Source: Verrucomicrobiota bacterium (GTDB lineage Bacteria; Verrucomicrobiota; Verrucomicrobiia; Limisphaerales; JADJPG01). From it: a DNA stretch of 64,000 nt. The notes beneath the pieces are model-generated. The model was not told where the DNA came from, did no database searches, and saw only the letters and a program-made list of their open reading frames with translations. Below are positions 27,093 to 36,123 of this stretch, in pieces. The translations under genes were made by a program, and so were the position numbers. Location of the stretch: positions 234,639-298,638 of the forward strand of contig JADJPG010000001.1 of the NCBI GenBank assembly GCA_016713365.1, in the 5' to 3' direction. The stretch's first letter is position 1; the number at the start of each line of letters is the position of its first letter.

Positions 27093-27431
27093 ATGACCCT
27101 GTTCGAGAAAATCGTCGCGCGCCAAATCCCCGCGCAGATTGTTTACGAAGACGACCTCGTGCTCGCCTTCCGCGACATCAATCCGCAGGCGCCGACGCAC
27201 GCGCTGATCGTTCCGAAGAAAGCCATCCCGCGCATCGCGGAAGCCTCGTCGGAAGATCACGCCTTGTTGGGCCATCTCCTCCTCAAAGCGGCGGAAGTTG
27301 CGGCGAAGGTCGGTCTGAACGAGAACGGTTACCGGCTGGTGATCAATAACGGTCGCGACGGCGGTGAATCCGTCCCCCATCTCCACTGCCACATCCTCGG
27401 CGGACGGGCCCTCGAATGGCCGCCGGGTTGA
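27093..27431 (+). CDS. HIT-family protein (Hint/PKCI-like)
   Basis: 112 aa nucleotide-binding hydrolase or phosphoramidase. Family pattern: TLFEKIVARQIPAQIVYEDD at the N-terminus, FRDINPQAPTHALIVPKK, RLVINNGRDGGESVPHLHCHILGGR with the H-x-H-x-H-like catalytic triad (HLHCH), and a WPPG end. The length is normal. Convergent with the next gene, whose stop lies 6 bp away. Confidence 0.93.
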   Translation: MTLFEKIVARQIPAQIVYEDDLVLAFRDINPQAPTHALIVPKKAIPRIAEASSEDHALLGHLLLKAAEVAAKVGLNENGYRLVINNGRDGGESVPHLHCHILGGRALEWPPG

Positions 27432-27437
27432 TTCGCG

Positions 27438-28196
27438 TTAGGGCCGAAGCGAATTAATCCGCCAGAGCATCCACGTCAGCTCTTCGTTAAAAGTCCCCCG
27501 GCTGGGATACGGGAACAGCTCAGGTGGTTCCTGGTTCGCCTTGAACGCTCCACGGTTCAAACCCGCATGCGGCGCCTGCGCGATGACCATCTGCAGGAGC
27601 GTGACGAAATTCAGCGCGAGATCATCCGTCAGCTTCGAACCGAGGCAGTCGAAAAGGAATTCATCCGCCGCGATGCTGAAACGGGTCCGGTTGTCCCGCA
27701 GAAAGATCTCCAGCAACATGTGGTAACGCTCCTCGTCTCCGGGCTTCAGCAAGCCCGATTCATCGAGCGGCGTGTGCGCCGCGGAACGCAACTGCGCCTC
27801 CTCCTTCGCGCTGCGGTGCTTGTGAACCTCATCGGTCCGCACGTAGCCGGCCGCGATGAACATCACCTCGTCCCACGGAACTTCCGTCGCATGCTCCAGG
27901 GCGTCGTAGGCCAGCAGGTGCCCCGGACCAAACGCAACGCGCTTGGTCACCTTCCCCACCGGAATCGCAGGCAGCGCGGATTCCTTCACGAGTTCAATCT
28001 CGACTCCTTCCGCGCGCAGCGACGCCTGCAATGCGTCGGCGTTCTCGGCATCCAAGCCGCGCAGGAGGATGCCGTAGGCGTCGTTGGCGGCATTCTGCGC
28101 ATCGATGTCGCGCAGATAGGGCGAGACGGAGAAGGCGCGCTTGAGGGACTCGACGTCCGGCACCACCAGTTCCCGTTGAAGAATCGCGTATGACAT
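27438..28196 (-). CDS. Hypothetical protein, function unknown
   Basis: 252 aa with no recognised domain. It begins MSYAILQRELVVPDVESLKRAF and continues DAQNAANDAYGILLRGLDAENADALQ, which resembles a ferredoxin-like/ACT-type fold, then FGPGHLLAYDALEHATEVPWDEVMFIAAGYV and a mixed C-terminus. No signal peptide or membrane segment. It is transcribed leftward, alone, and is divergent from the DUF1592 gene. Coding periodicity and even composition support it as real. Confidence 0.65.
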   Translation of the reverse strand: MSYAILQRELVVPDVESLKRAFSVSPYLRDIDAQNAANDAYGILLRGLDAENADALQASLRAEGVEIELVKESALPAIPVGKVTKRVAFGPGHLLAYDALEHATEVPWDEVMFIAAGYVRTDEVHKHRSAKEEAQLRSAAHTPLDESGLLKPGDEERYHMLLEIFLRDNRTRFSIAADEFLFDCLGSKLTDDLALNFVTLLQMVIAQAPHAGLNRGAFKANQEPPELFPYPSRGTFNEELTWMLWRINSLRP

Positions 28197-28362
28197 AAGT
28201 CGTCGTTGTTGAGATTGAACAGCCGGGCCGGTTCACGCAATCCCGTAACGGACCGGATGCTGTTCCAATTCAGTGTCGGCGCGGGCAAGAAACCCTAAAC
28301 CTCGATTTGATCTTTCCCCGCTAACCCGGTAACCAAGGGAGGTATCGCCGGTCGTATTTTTT

Positions 28363-30951
28363 ATGCTGAAACCGTCTGTCGCCAAAATGTCGCGGAGTTT
28401 CTGGATCGTTTCCCGTTCCCGCACCCTGCTCTGGCTCGGCATCGTCATCAGCACGACGCCGACACTTCACGCCGCCACGACGGCCGCGACGGAAGCCGCT
28501 TACAAAACCAAGGTTCAACCCCTGCTCGTGAAGTATTGCTACGATTGCCACGGCGAGGGGATTGATAAGGGCAAGGTCGCGTTCGACGAGTTCAAGTCGC
28601 ATCAGGAATTGCTCAGCAAGCGCGACCTGTGGCTGGCGGTGTTGAAGAACGTCCGCGCCGGCATCATGCCGCCGGAAAAGAAGGATCGCCCGACCACCGA
28701 GGAGCTGCGCGTGCTGGAGAACTGGATCAAGGGCGACGTCTTCCAAATCGATCCCGAGAATCCCGATCCCGGCCGCGTGACACTGCGCCGGCTCAATCGT
28801 GAGGAGTATCGCAACACCGTCCGCGACCTGATGGGTTTCGATTACAAGGTGCAGGATGAGCTTCCGCCTGACGACACGGGCTACGGCTTCGACAACATCG
28901 GTGACGTGCTCACGACCTCCCCGATGCTGCTGGAGAAATACATGCAAGCCGCGGAAACCATCGTGGCCGGCGCCGTGCCGCGCGTGGGGCGCGTCATCGC
29001 TGAGCGCACGTTCAACGGGAATTCCTTCCGCAACGCGGACGAAAAGAAGAAGGGCGACCGGCATTCGTTCTACGACGAAACGAAGCTGAACCAGACGTTC
29101 AAGGTGCAGATCGGCGGCAGCTACAAGATCGCCCTCGAGTATGACATCCTCGGCCAGTTCGATTTCGATCCCGGCCGCGTTCGCGCGGTCTTCCGGATCG
29201 ATGATCGCGAGGTCTGGACCGACGAACTGCGCTGGCAGAACGGGAAGAAATTCCGCCACGTCTTCGACGAGAACTGGCGCCCCGGCGAGCATCGCTTCAC
29301 GCTCGAGCTGCATCCGCTCACGCCCGTCGCGCAGAAGAAGAACTCTCTCGATTTCCGGTTGCTGAAGGTGACGCTCGAAGGACCGACTGAGAAGGAACAC
29401 TGGGTGCGGCCGAAGAATTTCGACCTCTTTTTCACCAAGGACGTGCCCGAGGGCAAGTCCGCCCGCCGCCAATATGCGCGCGAAGTTCTCGATCGTTTCG
29501 CCACGCGCGCCTTCCGCCGTCCGGTGGACAAGAAGTCGCTCGACCGCTTGATGGAGATCGCCGAAGGCACGTGGTCGGAGAAGGGCAAGCGGTTCGAGGA
29601 CGGCATCGCGCAGGCGATGATTCCCGTGCTCGCGTCGCCGCGCTTCCTGTTCCGCGTCGAGGAATTCGAGCCCGTCGCAACGTCGAAGCAGCATCCGCTC
29701 GTGGACGAATACGCGCTCGCCTCGCGACTTTCCTATTTCCTCTGGTCCACCATGCCGGACACCCAGCTCTTCCGCCTCGCGGAGAAACGCGAGCTCCGGA
29801 AGAACCTCGACGCACAGGTGAAACGCATGCTCGCCGATTCGCGCTCGGAAGCGTTCATCGAGAATTTCATCGGCCAATGGCTCCAGGTGCGCGATGTCGA
29901 GGGCATCGACATCAATACCTTCGTCGTGCTCGGACGCGAGCGCGGCGAGGAACGGGAGTTCCGTCGCACCCGCGCCCGTCTAGAAGAACTGCGTGCCAAG
30001 ACCACACTCACGCCAGAAGAGGAAAAGGAACGCGAACAAATAATCGAGGCGCGTCGCAAGCGCTTCGCGAACCGTCAGATGGTGGAACTCGATGGCGAAC
30101 TGCGTCGCGCGCTGCGTCGCGAGACCGAGATGGCGTTTTCGTATGTGATGCGCGAGAACCGCAGTGTCCTGGAGCTGCTCGACGCTGATTACACGTTCCT
30201 CAATGAACGGCTTGCGCGCCATTACAGCCTGACGAATCTAAACATCAAGGGCGGCGAGATGCGCAAGGTCAGCCTTTCGAAGGACACGCCGCGCGGCGGC
30301 ATTCTCACGCACGGCTCGGTGCTCATCGTCACGTCGAACCCCACGCGCACGTCGCCGGTGAAACGTGGCGTGTTCATCCTCGATAACATCCTCGGCACGC
30401 CGCCGCCGCCTGCGCCCGCCGACGTGCCGTTGCTCGAAGATTCCGAGAAGGAAGTCGCCGGGCGCTCGCCGACCTTGCGCGAAACGCTCGCCATTCATCG
30501 CGAGAAACCGCTGTGCAGTTCCTGCCACAACCGCATGGACCCGCTCGGTCTCGCCCTCGAAAACTTCAACGCGCTCGGCATGTGGCGTGACAACGAACGC
30601 GGCCAGCCCATTGATGCCACGGGCAAGCTCATCACTGGAGAGACCTTCAAGGACATCCGCGACGTGAAGCGCATTCTCGCGACGAATCATCGCCATGATT
30701 TCTACCATTGCCTCGCCGAGAAACTGCTCACCTACGCGCTCGGCCGCGGCCTCCAGTATTACGACACCGAGACGCTCGACCAGATTGTCCACCGCCTCGA
30801 AGCCAGCGACGGGAAGTTCTCCTCGCTTCTGACCGGCATCATCGAATCCGCCCCCTTCCAGAAACGTCGAAATCCGAGCGCGCCTGCCGATGCTCCGGCC
30901 CCGGCAGCCGCGCCTAAACAACCCGAACAACGAGCCGAAGCAAAACCATGA
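28363..30951 (+). CDS. Exported DUF1592-family cytochrome-like protein
   Basis: 862 aa. A signal peptide region ends in HAATT (about residue 40). Haem-binding CxxCH occurs at C59-x2-C62-H63 (CYDCHGEG) and again at C718-x2-C721-H722 (CSSCHNRMDPLG). Between them lie the Planctomycete-type blocks: RLNREEYRNTVRDLMG (DUF1587), FATRAFRRPVD (DUF1595), ASPRFLFRVE and LASRLSYFLWSTMPD (DUF1592), then RGGILTHGSVL (DUF1588) and FYHCLAEKLLTYALGRG (DUF1585). A charged helical insert (about residues 530-575) interrupts DUF1592. Such proteins pair with DUF1552 proteins, whose gene here overlaps by 4 bp. The reaction is not established. Confidence 0.9.
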   Translation: MLKPSVAKMSRSFWIVSRSRTLLWLGIVISTTPTLHAATTAATEAAYKTKVQPLLVKYCYDCHGEGIDKGKVAFDEFKSHQELLSKRDLWLAVLKNVRAGIMPPEKKDRPTTEELRVLENWIKGDVFQIDPENPDPGRVTLRRLNREEYRNTVRDLMGFDYKVQDELPPDDTGYGFDNIGDVLTTSPMLLEKYMQAAETIVAGAVPRVGRVIAERTFNGNSFRNADEKKKGDRHSFYDETKLNQTFKVQIGGSYKIALEYDILGQFDFDPGRVRAVFRIDDREVWTDELRWQNGKKFRHVFDENWRPGEHRFTLELHPLTPVAQKKNSLDFRLLKVTLEGPTEKEHWVRPKNFDLFFTKDVPEGKSARRQYAREVLDRFATRAFRRPVDKKSLDRLMEIAEGTWSEKGKRFEDGIAQAMIPVLASPRFLFRVEEFEPVATSKQHPLVDEYALASRLSYFLWSTMPDTQLFRLAEKRELRKNLDAQVKRMLADSRSEAFIENFIGQWLQVRDVEGIDINTFVVLGRERGEEREFRRTRARLEELRAKTTLTPEEEKEREQIIEARRKRFANRQMVELDGELRRALRRETEMAFSYVMRENRSVLELLDADYTFLNERLARHYSLTNLNIKGGEMRKVSLSKDTPRGGILTHGSVLIVTSNPTRTSPVKRGVFILDNILGTPPPPAPADVPLLEDSEKEVAGRSPTLRETLAIHREKPLCSSCHNRMDPLGLALENFNALGMWRDNERGQPIDATGKLITGETFKDIRDVKRILATNHRHDFYHCLAEKLLTYALGRGLQYYDTETLDQIVHRLEASDGKFSSLLTGIIESAPFQKRRNPSAPADAPAPAAAPKQPEQRAEAKP

Positions 30952-32354
30952 GCACGAAACATCCGCACAACCCGGACGCCGCCGCGCAACGTTTCGCCAG
31001 CCTGAACCGCCGCACTTTCCTCCGCGGACTCGGCGCCTGCATGGCGTTGCCCGCGCTCGAATCCGTGATGCCCACGGGCCTCCTCGCCGCCGGCAGCAAG
31101 GCCGCGAACCTCGCCCGCACTGCGTCCGGCGCACCGCTGCGCACGGCCTATGTCTATTTCCCGAACGGCGCGATCCAGCCCGCTTGGTGGCCGAAGAGCG
31201 AAGGCGCGAACTTCGAGCTCAGCTCGACGCTCCAACCGCTCGCGCCCGTGAAACATCAGCTTCAGATTCTCGGCGGCATGGACCACGTCAACGCCACGCC
31301 AGGCCCCGATGGCGCCGGCGATCACGCCCGTGCCAGCGGTACGTTCCTCACCGGTGTGCGCGTGAAGAAAACCGCCGGCTCCGACATCCAGGCCGGCGTC
31401 TCCATCGATCAGGTCATTGCGAACCAGATTGGCCACCTCACGCGCTTTCCCTCGCTTGAGCTCACCTGCGACGCCGTGCGCAAGTCCGGCAACTGCGATT
31501 CCGGCTACTCCTGCGCCTACCAATACAATCTCTCCTGGCGCTCGGCGAACACGCCCGTCGCGCCCGAACCGAATCCGCGCCTGCTCTTCGAGCGCCTCTT
31601 CGGCGGCGGCGATCCCGGCGAACGCGCAGCGAGCTTCGCAAAACGCCAGGCGCAACAACGCTCGATCCTCGACTTCGTGCTCGATGACGCCCGCGCGCTG
31701 CAAGGCAAGCTGACCCATCGCGACAAGGCCAAGCTCGACGAGTATCTCACCAGCGTGCGCGAGATCGAGAAGCGCATCCAGAAGACCGAACGCTTCGGCA
31801 AGACGCCCGATCCCTCCGTCACCACGCCCGCCGGCATCCCTTCCGGCTTCGAGGACTACATCCAGGTGATGTTCGACATGCTCGTGCTCGCGTTCCAGAC
31901 CGACTCGACGCGCATCGCGACCTTCCTAATGGCGAACGAAGGCAGCAACCGCGCCTTCGCCGAGATCGGCATCCCCGAAGGTCACCACTACCTCACGCAT
32001 CACCAGAACAAGCAGGACATGATCGACAAGGTCGCGCAGATCGACCTGTTCTACCTGCGCCAGTTCGCGAAGTTCCTCGAGAAGATGGAGCAGACGAAGG
32101 ACGTGGACGGCAAATCGCTCCTGCACAACTCGATGATCGTTTACGGCAGCGGCAACGCCGACGGCAATCGTCACACCCACGTGAATCTCCCCGTCCTCCT
32201 CGCCGGCTCCGGCGGCGGCACGCTCACGCCCGGACGCTTCGTGAAACACGGCGGCGTCCCGATGAGCAACCTCCTCCTCAGCCTCGGCGACCGCATGGGC
32301 GCCACGGGTGTGGAGAGATTGGGTGATTCGACTGGGCGAGTGAAAACCATCTAG
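30948..32354 (+). CDS. DUF1552-family exported protein, Tat-type signal
   Basis: 468 aa, alkaline-phosphatase-superfamily-like DUF1552 protein. The N-terminus carries LNRRTFLRGLGACMALPALE, a twin-arginine signal (R21-R22). Typical blocks: YFPNGAIQPAWWPK, GGMDHVNA, GDHARASGTFLTGV, SIDQVIANQIG, SLELTCDA, and near the end VDGKSLLHNSMIVYGSGNADGNRHTHVNLPVLLAG. The ATG overlaps the stop of the DUF1592 gene (ATGA), and the two families co-occur widely in Planctomycetes and Verrucomicrobia. The presence of CxxCH in one and Tat export in the other suggests a periplasmic redox or hydrolytic pair. Substrate unknown. Confidence 0.9.
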   Translation: MSTKHPHNPDAAAQRFASLNRRTFLRGLGACMALPALESVMPTGLLAAGSKAANLARTASGAPLRTAYVYFPNGAIQPAWWPKSEGANFELSSTLQPLAPVKHQLQILGGMDHVNATPGPDGAGDHARASGTFLTGVRVKKTAGSDIQAGVSIDQVIANQIGHLTRFPSLELTCDAVRKSGNCDSGYSCAYQYNLSWRSANTPVAPEPNPRLLFERLFGGGDPGERAASFAKRQAQQRSILDFVLDDARALQGKLTHRDKAKLDEYLTSVREIEKRIQKTERFGKTPDPSVTTPAGIPSGFEDYIQVMFDMLVLAFQTDSTRIATFLMANEGSNRAFAEIGIPEGHHYLTHHQNKQDMIDKVAQIDLFYLRQFAKFLEKMEQTKDVDGKSLLHNSMIVYGSGNADGNRHTHVNLPVLLAGSGGGTLTPGRFVKHGGVPMSNLLLSLGDRMGATGVERLGDSTGRVKTI

Positions 32355-32613
32355 CGTTGAACCATTTCAGCGTCTGTCTTCTTCAGACGTCTCAGGTTCC
32401 GCTGCGCCGGTTGTTGCAACGGTTTCTTCCTGTTTGCCAGTCGCAGCCGCTAGTTCCGCCGCGTTGCTTTCCTCAAGTCGCGATCCTTAGTTGTAGTCAT
32501 CAACAATGGGAATGGAGTCAACCTAGCGGCACGACTCTCTTGAGCTCCGTAGAAAAATATCTTCTGTCCCATCTCCCGCCGGCCCCATTTACTTCGCGTG
32601 TGAGTTTGTGGTC

Positions 32614-33783
32614 ATGAACGCGCCTGAGTCTCCGCGACGTCGCTGGAATCTTTTTCTCCAGCTGGAAGCTTTTGCCGCCGCACCCGGCTGGCCGGGTCGG
32701 TTGCTGTTCGCAGCGATCATACTCTTCATGCTCTGGGCCGGGCTCGATCCGAAGGGCTATCGCTTCCACAATGAAGTGGACTGGGTGGAGAACGGCGGCG
32801 GCTTGCGCTTCGGTCGTTACGGCCGCGTGGAGACGGAACCGTTTCTCTCGCGTGAACAGGCTGCGACCTTGAACACCCAAGGCTTCGCGCTGGAGCTCGT
32901 CTTCGAGCCACCGCGCAAATGGGACAGCGGCTTCCGCGTGCTGGCGTCCTTCCACAGTGGCGCGGATGCTTCCCAACTCATCCTTGGCCAGTGGCGCGAG
33001 CATCTCATCCTCATGAACGGGGATGATTACAGTCACGAGCGTCGCACGCCCCGGATTACGGCGGATACCGCGCCATTTGGACCCGGCCCGTTGACATTAA
33101 TCATTAACCGCAACGCCAATCGCACCAGCCTGTTCTTAAACGGCGAACTGATCTCGGCCAGTCCGAAGCTGCACCTCACGCTGCCCGCCGCTCCTGATCC
33201 GGGCCGCTTGACGCTGGGCAACACCGCGAACGCGAGTCTGCCGTGGCGCGGCGTGATCCGGCAGTTCGCGCTCATCGGCCGACCGCTGACGACGGCCGAG
33301 ATTCGTTCGCGCGCCCAAACTCCCTTGAACGCGGAACGTCCGCCGGGCGACCCGTTTCTGTTTTTCCGCTTCGTCCAAGGCAGCGGCGCTACGGTGGTCA
33401 ACCAAGGTTCGCTGCCGGTGCCACTGACGATTCCACCGCGGCTCTACGCCCTGGGACCGCGTTTTCTCCTCGGCTCTCTGGCGGCCGCCACACCACGCAA
33501 TCTGCTCGCGATCGATTCCATCGTGAACTTCATCGGATTCATGCCGTTTGCGGCGGTGATCACGATGCTGCTCCAAGCCTCGCGGTACGGAAGAGTTCGT
33601 GCGTTGCTGATCGCCACGCTCGCGTCGTTGTTCCTGAGCTTCAACATCGAACTGGCGCAAGCATGGATGCCGCCGCGCGATTCGAGCCTGCGCGACTTGT
33701 TGCTCAATACGAACGGTGGACTTGTCGGCGCCTGGATTTGGATCCTCGCACGTCAATGGTGGCAGCGCTTCCTGCCAAAGTAA
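32614..33783 (+). CDS. LamG/concanavalin-like domain fused to VanZ-like membrane domain
   Basis: 389 aa. A first membrane segment (about residues 30-45) is followed by an extracytoplasmic LamG-like beta sandwich (about 60-250; FALELVFEPPRKWDSGFRVLASF, LTLIINRNANRTSLFLNGELI). A VanZ-like C-terminus with three or so membrane helices (about 285-389) shows the hallmark IELAQAWMPPRDSSLRDLLLNTNGG. VanZ proteins confer low-level teicoplanin resistance in some Gram-positives; in other phyla the role is unknown. ATG 32614 is preferred over GTG 32608. The 259-bp space before it shows no gene. Confidence 0.8.
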   Translation: MNAPESPRRRWNLFLQLEAFAAAPGWPGRLLFAAIILFMLWAGLDPKGYRFHNEVDWVENGGGLRFGRYGRVETEPFLSREQAATLNTQGFALELVFEPPRKWDSGFRVLASFHSGADASQLILGQWREHLILMNGDDYSHERRTPRITADTAPFGPGPLTLIINRNANRTSLFLNGELISASPKLHLTLPAAPDPGRLTLGNTANASLPWRGVIRQFALIGRPLTTAEIRSRAQTPLNAERPPGDPFLFFRFVQGSGATVVNQGSLPVPLTIPPRLYALGPRFLLGSLAAATPRNLLAIDSIVNFIGFMPFAAVITMLLQASRYGRVRALLIATLASLFLSFNIELAQAWMPPRDSSLRDLLLNTNGGLVGAWIWILARQWWQRFLPK

Positions 33784-33838
33784 GTTAACCGACCAGCGCG
33801 TGACGCAACCCAGCCAGGACGGTCAATAGGATATTCGC

Positions 33839-34552
33839 ATGAAACCCGCATTGAGCCTCCTTCTGTTGTTCAGCCTCGGACTGAACGCCTACCTGTGGTT
33901 CCGACTTGATCGACAGAGCGATCGGTCCACTGCCGTCGAAGTTCACTCTCCAGAATCCGAGGCAAAGAACGACACGACCGGTAACTCATCTACGCCACCT
34001 GTCGTGGCAACTTCAGCGGCCGAAGACGGAGACCGCGAGTTATTGCGTTTGCGGAATGAAGTCAGCCAGTTGCGGAAGTCGGTGGGCGAGGCGTCGCAAT
34101 GGCGCGCACAGGCGCTTGAGGCCGGAAACTTGCGGCGGGATCTGACGACCGCGACACAGGAACTCGCGGAGGCGGAGGCCGAGATCGCCAACCTGGCCAA
34201 GCTGTCACCCGCAGATCTGCAACAGCTGAAAAACGAGGCGCATTCGGTCCGGTGCGTGAACCACATGAAGCAGATCGCGCTCGCCGCACGCATTTGGTCC
34301 AATGATAACAACGACGTGTTCCCGCCAGATCTCGTCACCATGAAGAACGAGCTGACCACACCCAAGATTCTCTTCTGCCCGGGCGAAGCCGGCGTAGCAC
34401 CCGTCAGCGAATGGGAGGCGCTGAATCCATCCGTCATCACCTATCGCTACCTGAACGCCGGCGGCAGCGATCGCGAACCCCAGAAATTGCTGCTCACCTG
34501 TCCGTACCACGGGCATACCGCGCTGAGCGACGGCAGTGTGCACCGGCGATAG
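33839..34552 (+). CDS. Membrane-anchored coiled-coil protein with prepilin-like tail
   Basis: 237 aa. One N-terminal membrane segment (residues 4-19), a low-complexity Ser/Thr linker, a coiled coil (about 65-130, LLRLRNEVSQLRKSVGEA) and a C-terminal block CVNHMKQIALAARIWSNDNNDVFPPDL. This block is the mark of type II pseudopilin-like (DUF1559-related) proteins abundant in Verrucomicrobia and Planctomycetes, but without the usual N-terminal cleavage motif. The C-terminus (CPYHGHTALSDGSVHRR) also fits that group. Likely anchored with a periplasmic body. Role unknown. Confidence 0.7.
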   Translation: MKPALSLLLLFSLGLNAYLWFRLDRQSDRSTAVEVHSPESEAKNDTTGNSSTPPVVATSAAEDGDRELLRLRNEVSQLRKSVGEASQWRAQALEAGNLRRDLTTATQELAEAEAEIANLAKLSPADLQQLKNEAHSVRCVNHMKQIALAARIWSNDNNDVFPPDLVTMKNELTTPKILFCPGEAGVAPVSEWEALNPSVITYRYLNAGGSDREPQKLLLTCPYHGHTALSDGSVHRR

Positions 34553-34825
34553 TCGGGGAAGCCCAGGCTCGCAATTGCACGAGAGTTTCATCCGTGCTTC
34601 AAGTGGCTCGTTTCGGCGTGATCTATCAAAGGATCGGCATTGGTAATCCACCTGATATCGCCTGCGAAATGATTCATCTAAAAGTTCGGGATGAGTTCAT
34701 GCCGAGGCCCGCTAAAAGTTTGGGGAGCCGTCAGCCGACCGGTTGCTTTCTCCAGTAACTGCGCTTGGCGCCGGGCTGGGAACATTTCGAATTCACCGGC
34801 CCAGGACACCTGGGTTCATACCGCT

Positions 34826-35089
34826 ATGGAAACACCTCTGACAAAAATCATCGAAGAGATGCAACGGCGCGCGAAGGTCTGCGAGACAGCGGCCAACGAT
34901 TCAACAGAGCAAGCGCTCACAGGCGAGTCCTGCGAGAAGGAGAAGAACACGCAACTCGCCAAAGATTGGATGCTAAAATCGAAGGTGTGGCTGGAGGCCG
35001 AGGATGCCGTTCGCGCCCTATTTGAACCACCCCGGATCCCTGATAGTCCATCACCCACAGTGGTGCAGCCTGCTGCGACAACTCTTTGA
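34826..35089 (+). CDS. Small hypothetical protein
   Basis: 87 aa, mostly charged and helical (TKIIEEMQRRAKVCETAANDSTEQ, CEKEKNTQLAKDWMLKSKVWLEAEDAVRALFE) with a Pro-rich tail. No signal peptide or known domain. ATG 34826 starts the ordered part. The frame is open further upstream, but that part has no protein-like composition. The preceding 270 bp holds nothing recognisable. Confidence 0.45.
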   Translation: METPLTKIIEEMQRRAKVCETAANDSTEQALTGESCEKEKNTQLAKDWMLKSKVWLEAEDAVRALFEPPRIPDSPSPTVVQPAATTL

Positions 35090-35161
35090 CCCGATTGAAA
35101 GCCGCTGTTTCATCACCATGCGCTTTGGGTTCTCCGACGCGTTCCTGAAGGTGGATTGACC

Positions 35162-35866
35162 ATGCATCGCGTTGTTGAACCAGAACTGCTCGACGACCTG
35201 CCATTCGGCGATTTGCAGGCCATCGGATCGCGTGCTGATTTACGGCTCGTAAATTGTCTCATGGGAAACGCGGGCATCCTATCACGCACGCTTCGCACCG
35301 AACTTGCCCCGACTCCAAAAGGTTCACGAACGCTCCGGTTGGTGGAGTTAGGTGCGGGAGACGGAACGATGCTGTTGCGACTGGCTCGGCGCTGGTCGGC
35401 TCAGGGGTTGAAAGCCGAGATCACGTTGCTTGACCGAGAAGATCTTGTTTCCGCCGAGACGCGTCGCGGCTTCGCCACTCTCGCCTGGCCGCTTCAGATC
35501 GTGCCGATCGATGTTTTAGACTGGCTGGAGCAACCGGCTCCCCCCGCGGACGTGATGATTGCGAACCTGTTCCTGCACCATTTCGCCGACGCACGCTTGA
35601 GGGATCTATTGTGGCTGGCCGCAGCACGAACCAACTTGTTCGTCGCCTGCGAACCCAGGCGATCGCCGCTCGCGCTCGCTGCCTCCCGATTCCTTTCGCT
35701 GATCGGTTGCAACGTCACTACGCAGCACGACGCTGTGGTCAGCGTGCGCGCCGGTTTTGTCGGGGGTGAACTCTCCGCCCTCTGGCCTTCGAAGACCGAC
35801 TGGGTGACGAACGAACGATCAGCTGGCCTGTTCAGTCACTCTTTTGTCGCGCGCCGCAATGGCTGA
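35162..35866 (+). CDS. Class I SAM-dependent methyltransferase
   Basis: 234 aa. Motif I LVELGAGDGTMLLRLARRW (residues about 58-76), motif II with acidic LLDREDL, and motif IV-like DVMIANLFLHHF mark a Rossmann-fold methyltransferase. The length and LFLHHFADARLRDLL stretch resemble small-molecule methyltransferases seen beside polyketide or quinone genes, but no such partner is here. ATG 35162 has a good ribosome site (GAAGGTGG, 7 nt spacing). The 257 bp after it shows no gene. Confidence 0.8.
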   Translation: MHRVVEPELLDDLPFGDLQAIGSRADLRLVNCLMGNAGILSRTLRTELAPTPKGSRTLRLVELGAGDGTMLLRLARRWSAQGLKAEITLLDREDLVSAETRRGFATLAWPLQIVPIDVLDWLEQPAPPADVMIANLFLHHFADARLRDLLWLAAARTNLFVACEPRRSPLALAASRFLSLIGCNVTTQHDAVVSVRAGFVGGELSALWPSKTDWVTNERSAGLFSHSFVARRNG

Positions 35867-36123
35867 GCGCGTCACCGGAGTATCTGCGGCAAGTTCATCA
35901 GCGAGATCGGCAGCTCACCGTGGCACCTCCACGCCTGGTTTTGCCTCGCGAAAGAGCAGTCTCTGAAGACGAAGTAAACTGTGTGAAACGAAATCTACAA
36001 ATCCAACGCAACCGCCCACTGCACCGCTAGGTCCGGCGCGCCAAGGGGGTCGCCATCGACCACAAGCACCCGCGCCCGCGCCAAAGACCGAGAAACAATG
36101 GTCGGCATTTCGAGGACAGCTGA

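Noticed and set aside
32371..32395. Small hairpin GTCTG...CAGAC after the DUF1552 gene as a terminator
   Set aside because: Short stem with no T-run after it.
32357..32613. Plus-strand frame of about 86 aa before the LamG-VanZ gene
   Set aside because: No domain or ribosome site; composition unlike neighbours. Treated as non-coding.
34411..34758. 115-aa plus-strand frame overlapping the prepilin-like gene
   Set aside because: Overlaps a better supported gene and has no recognisable composition or start.
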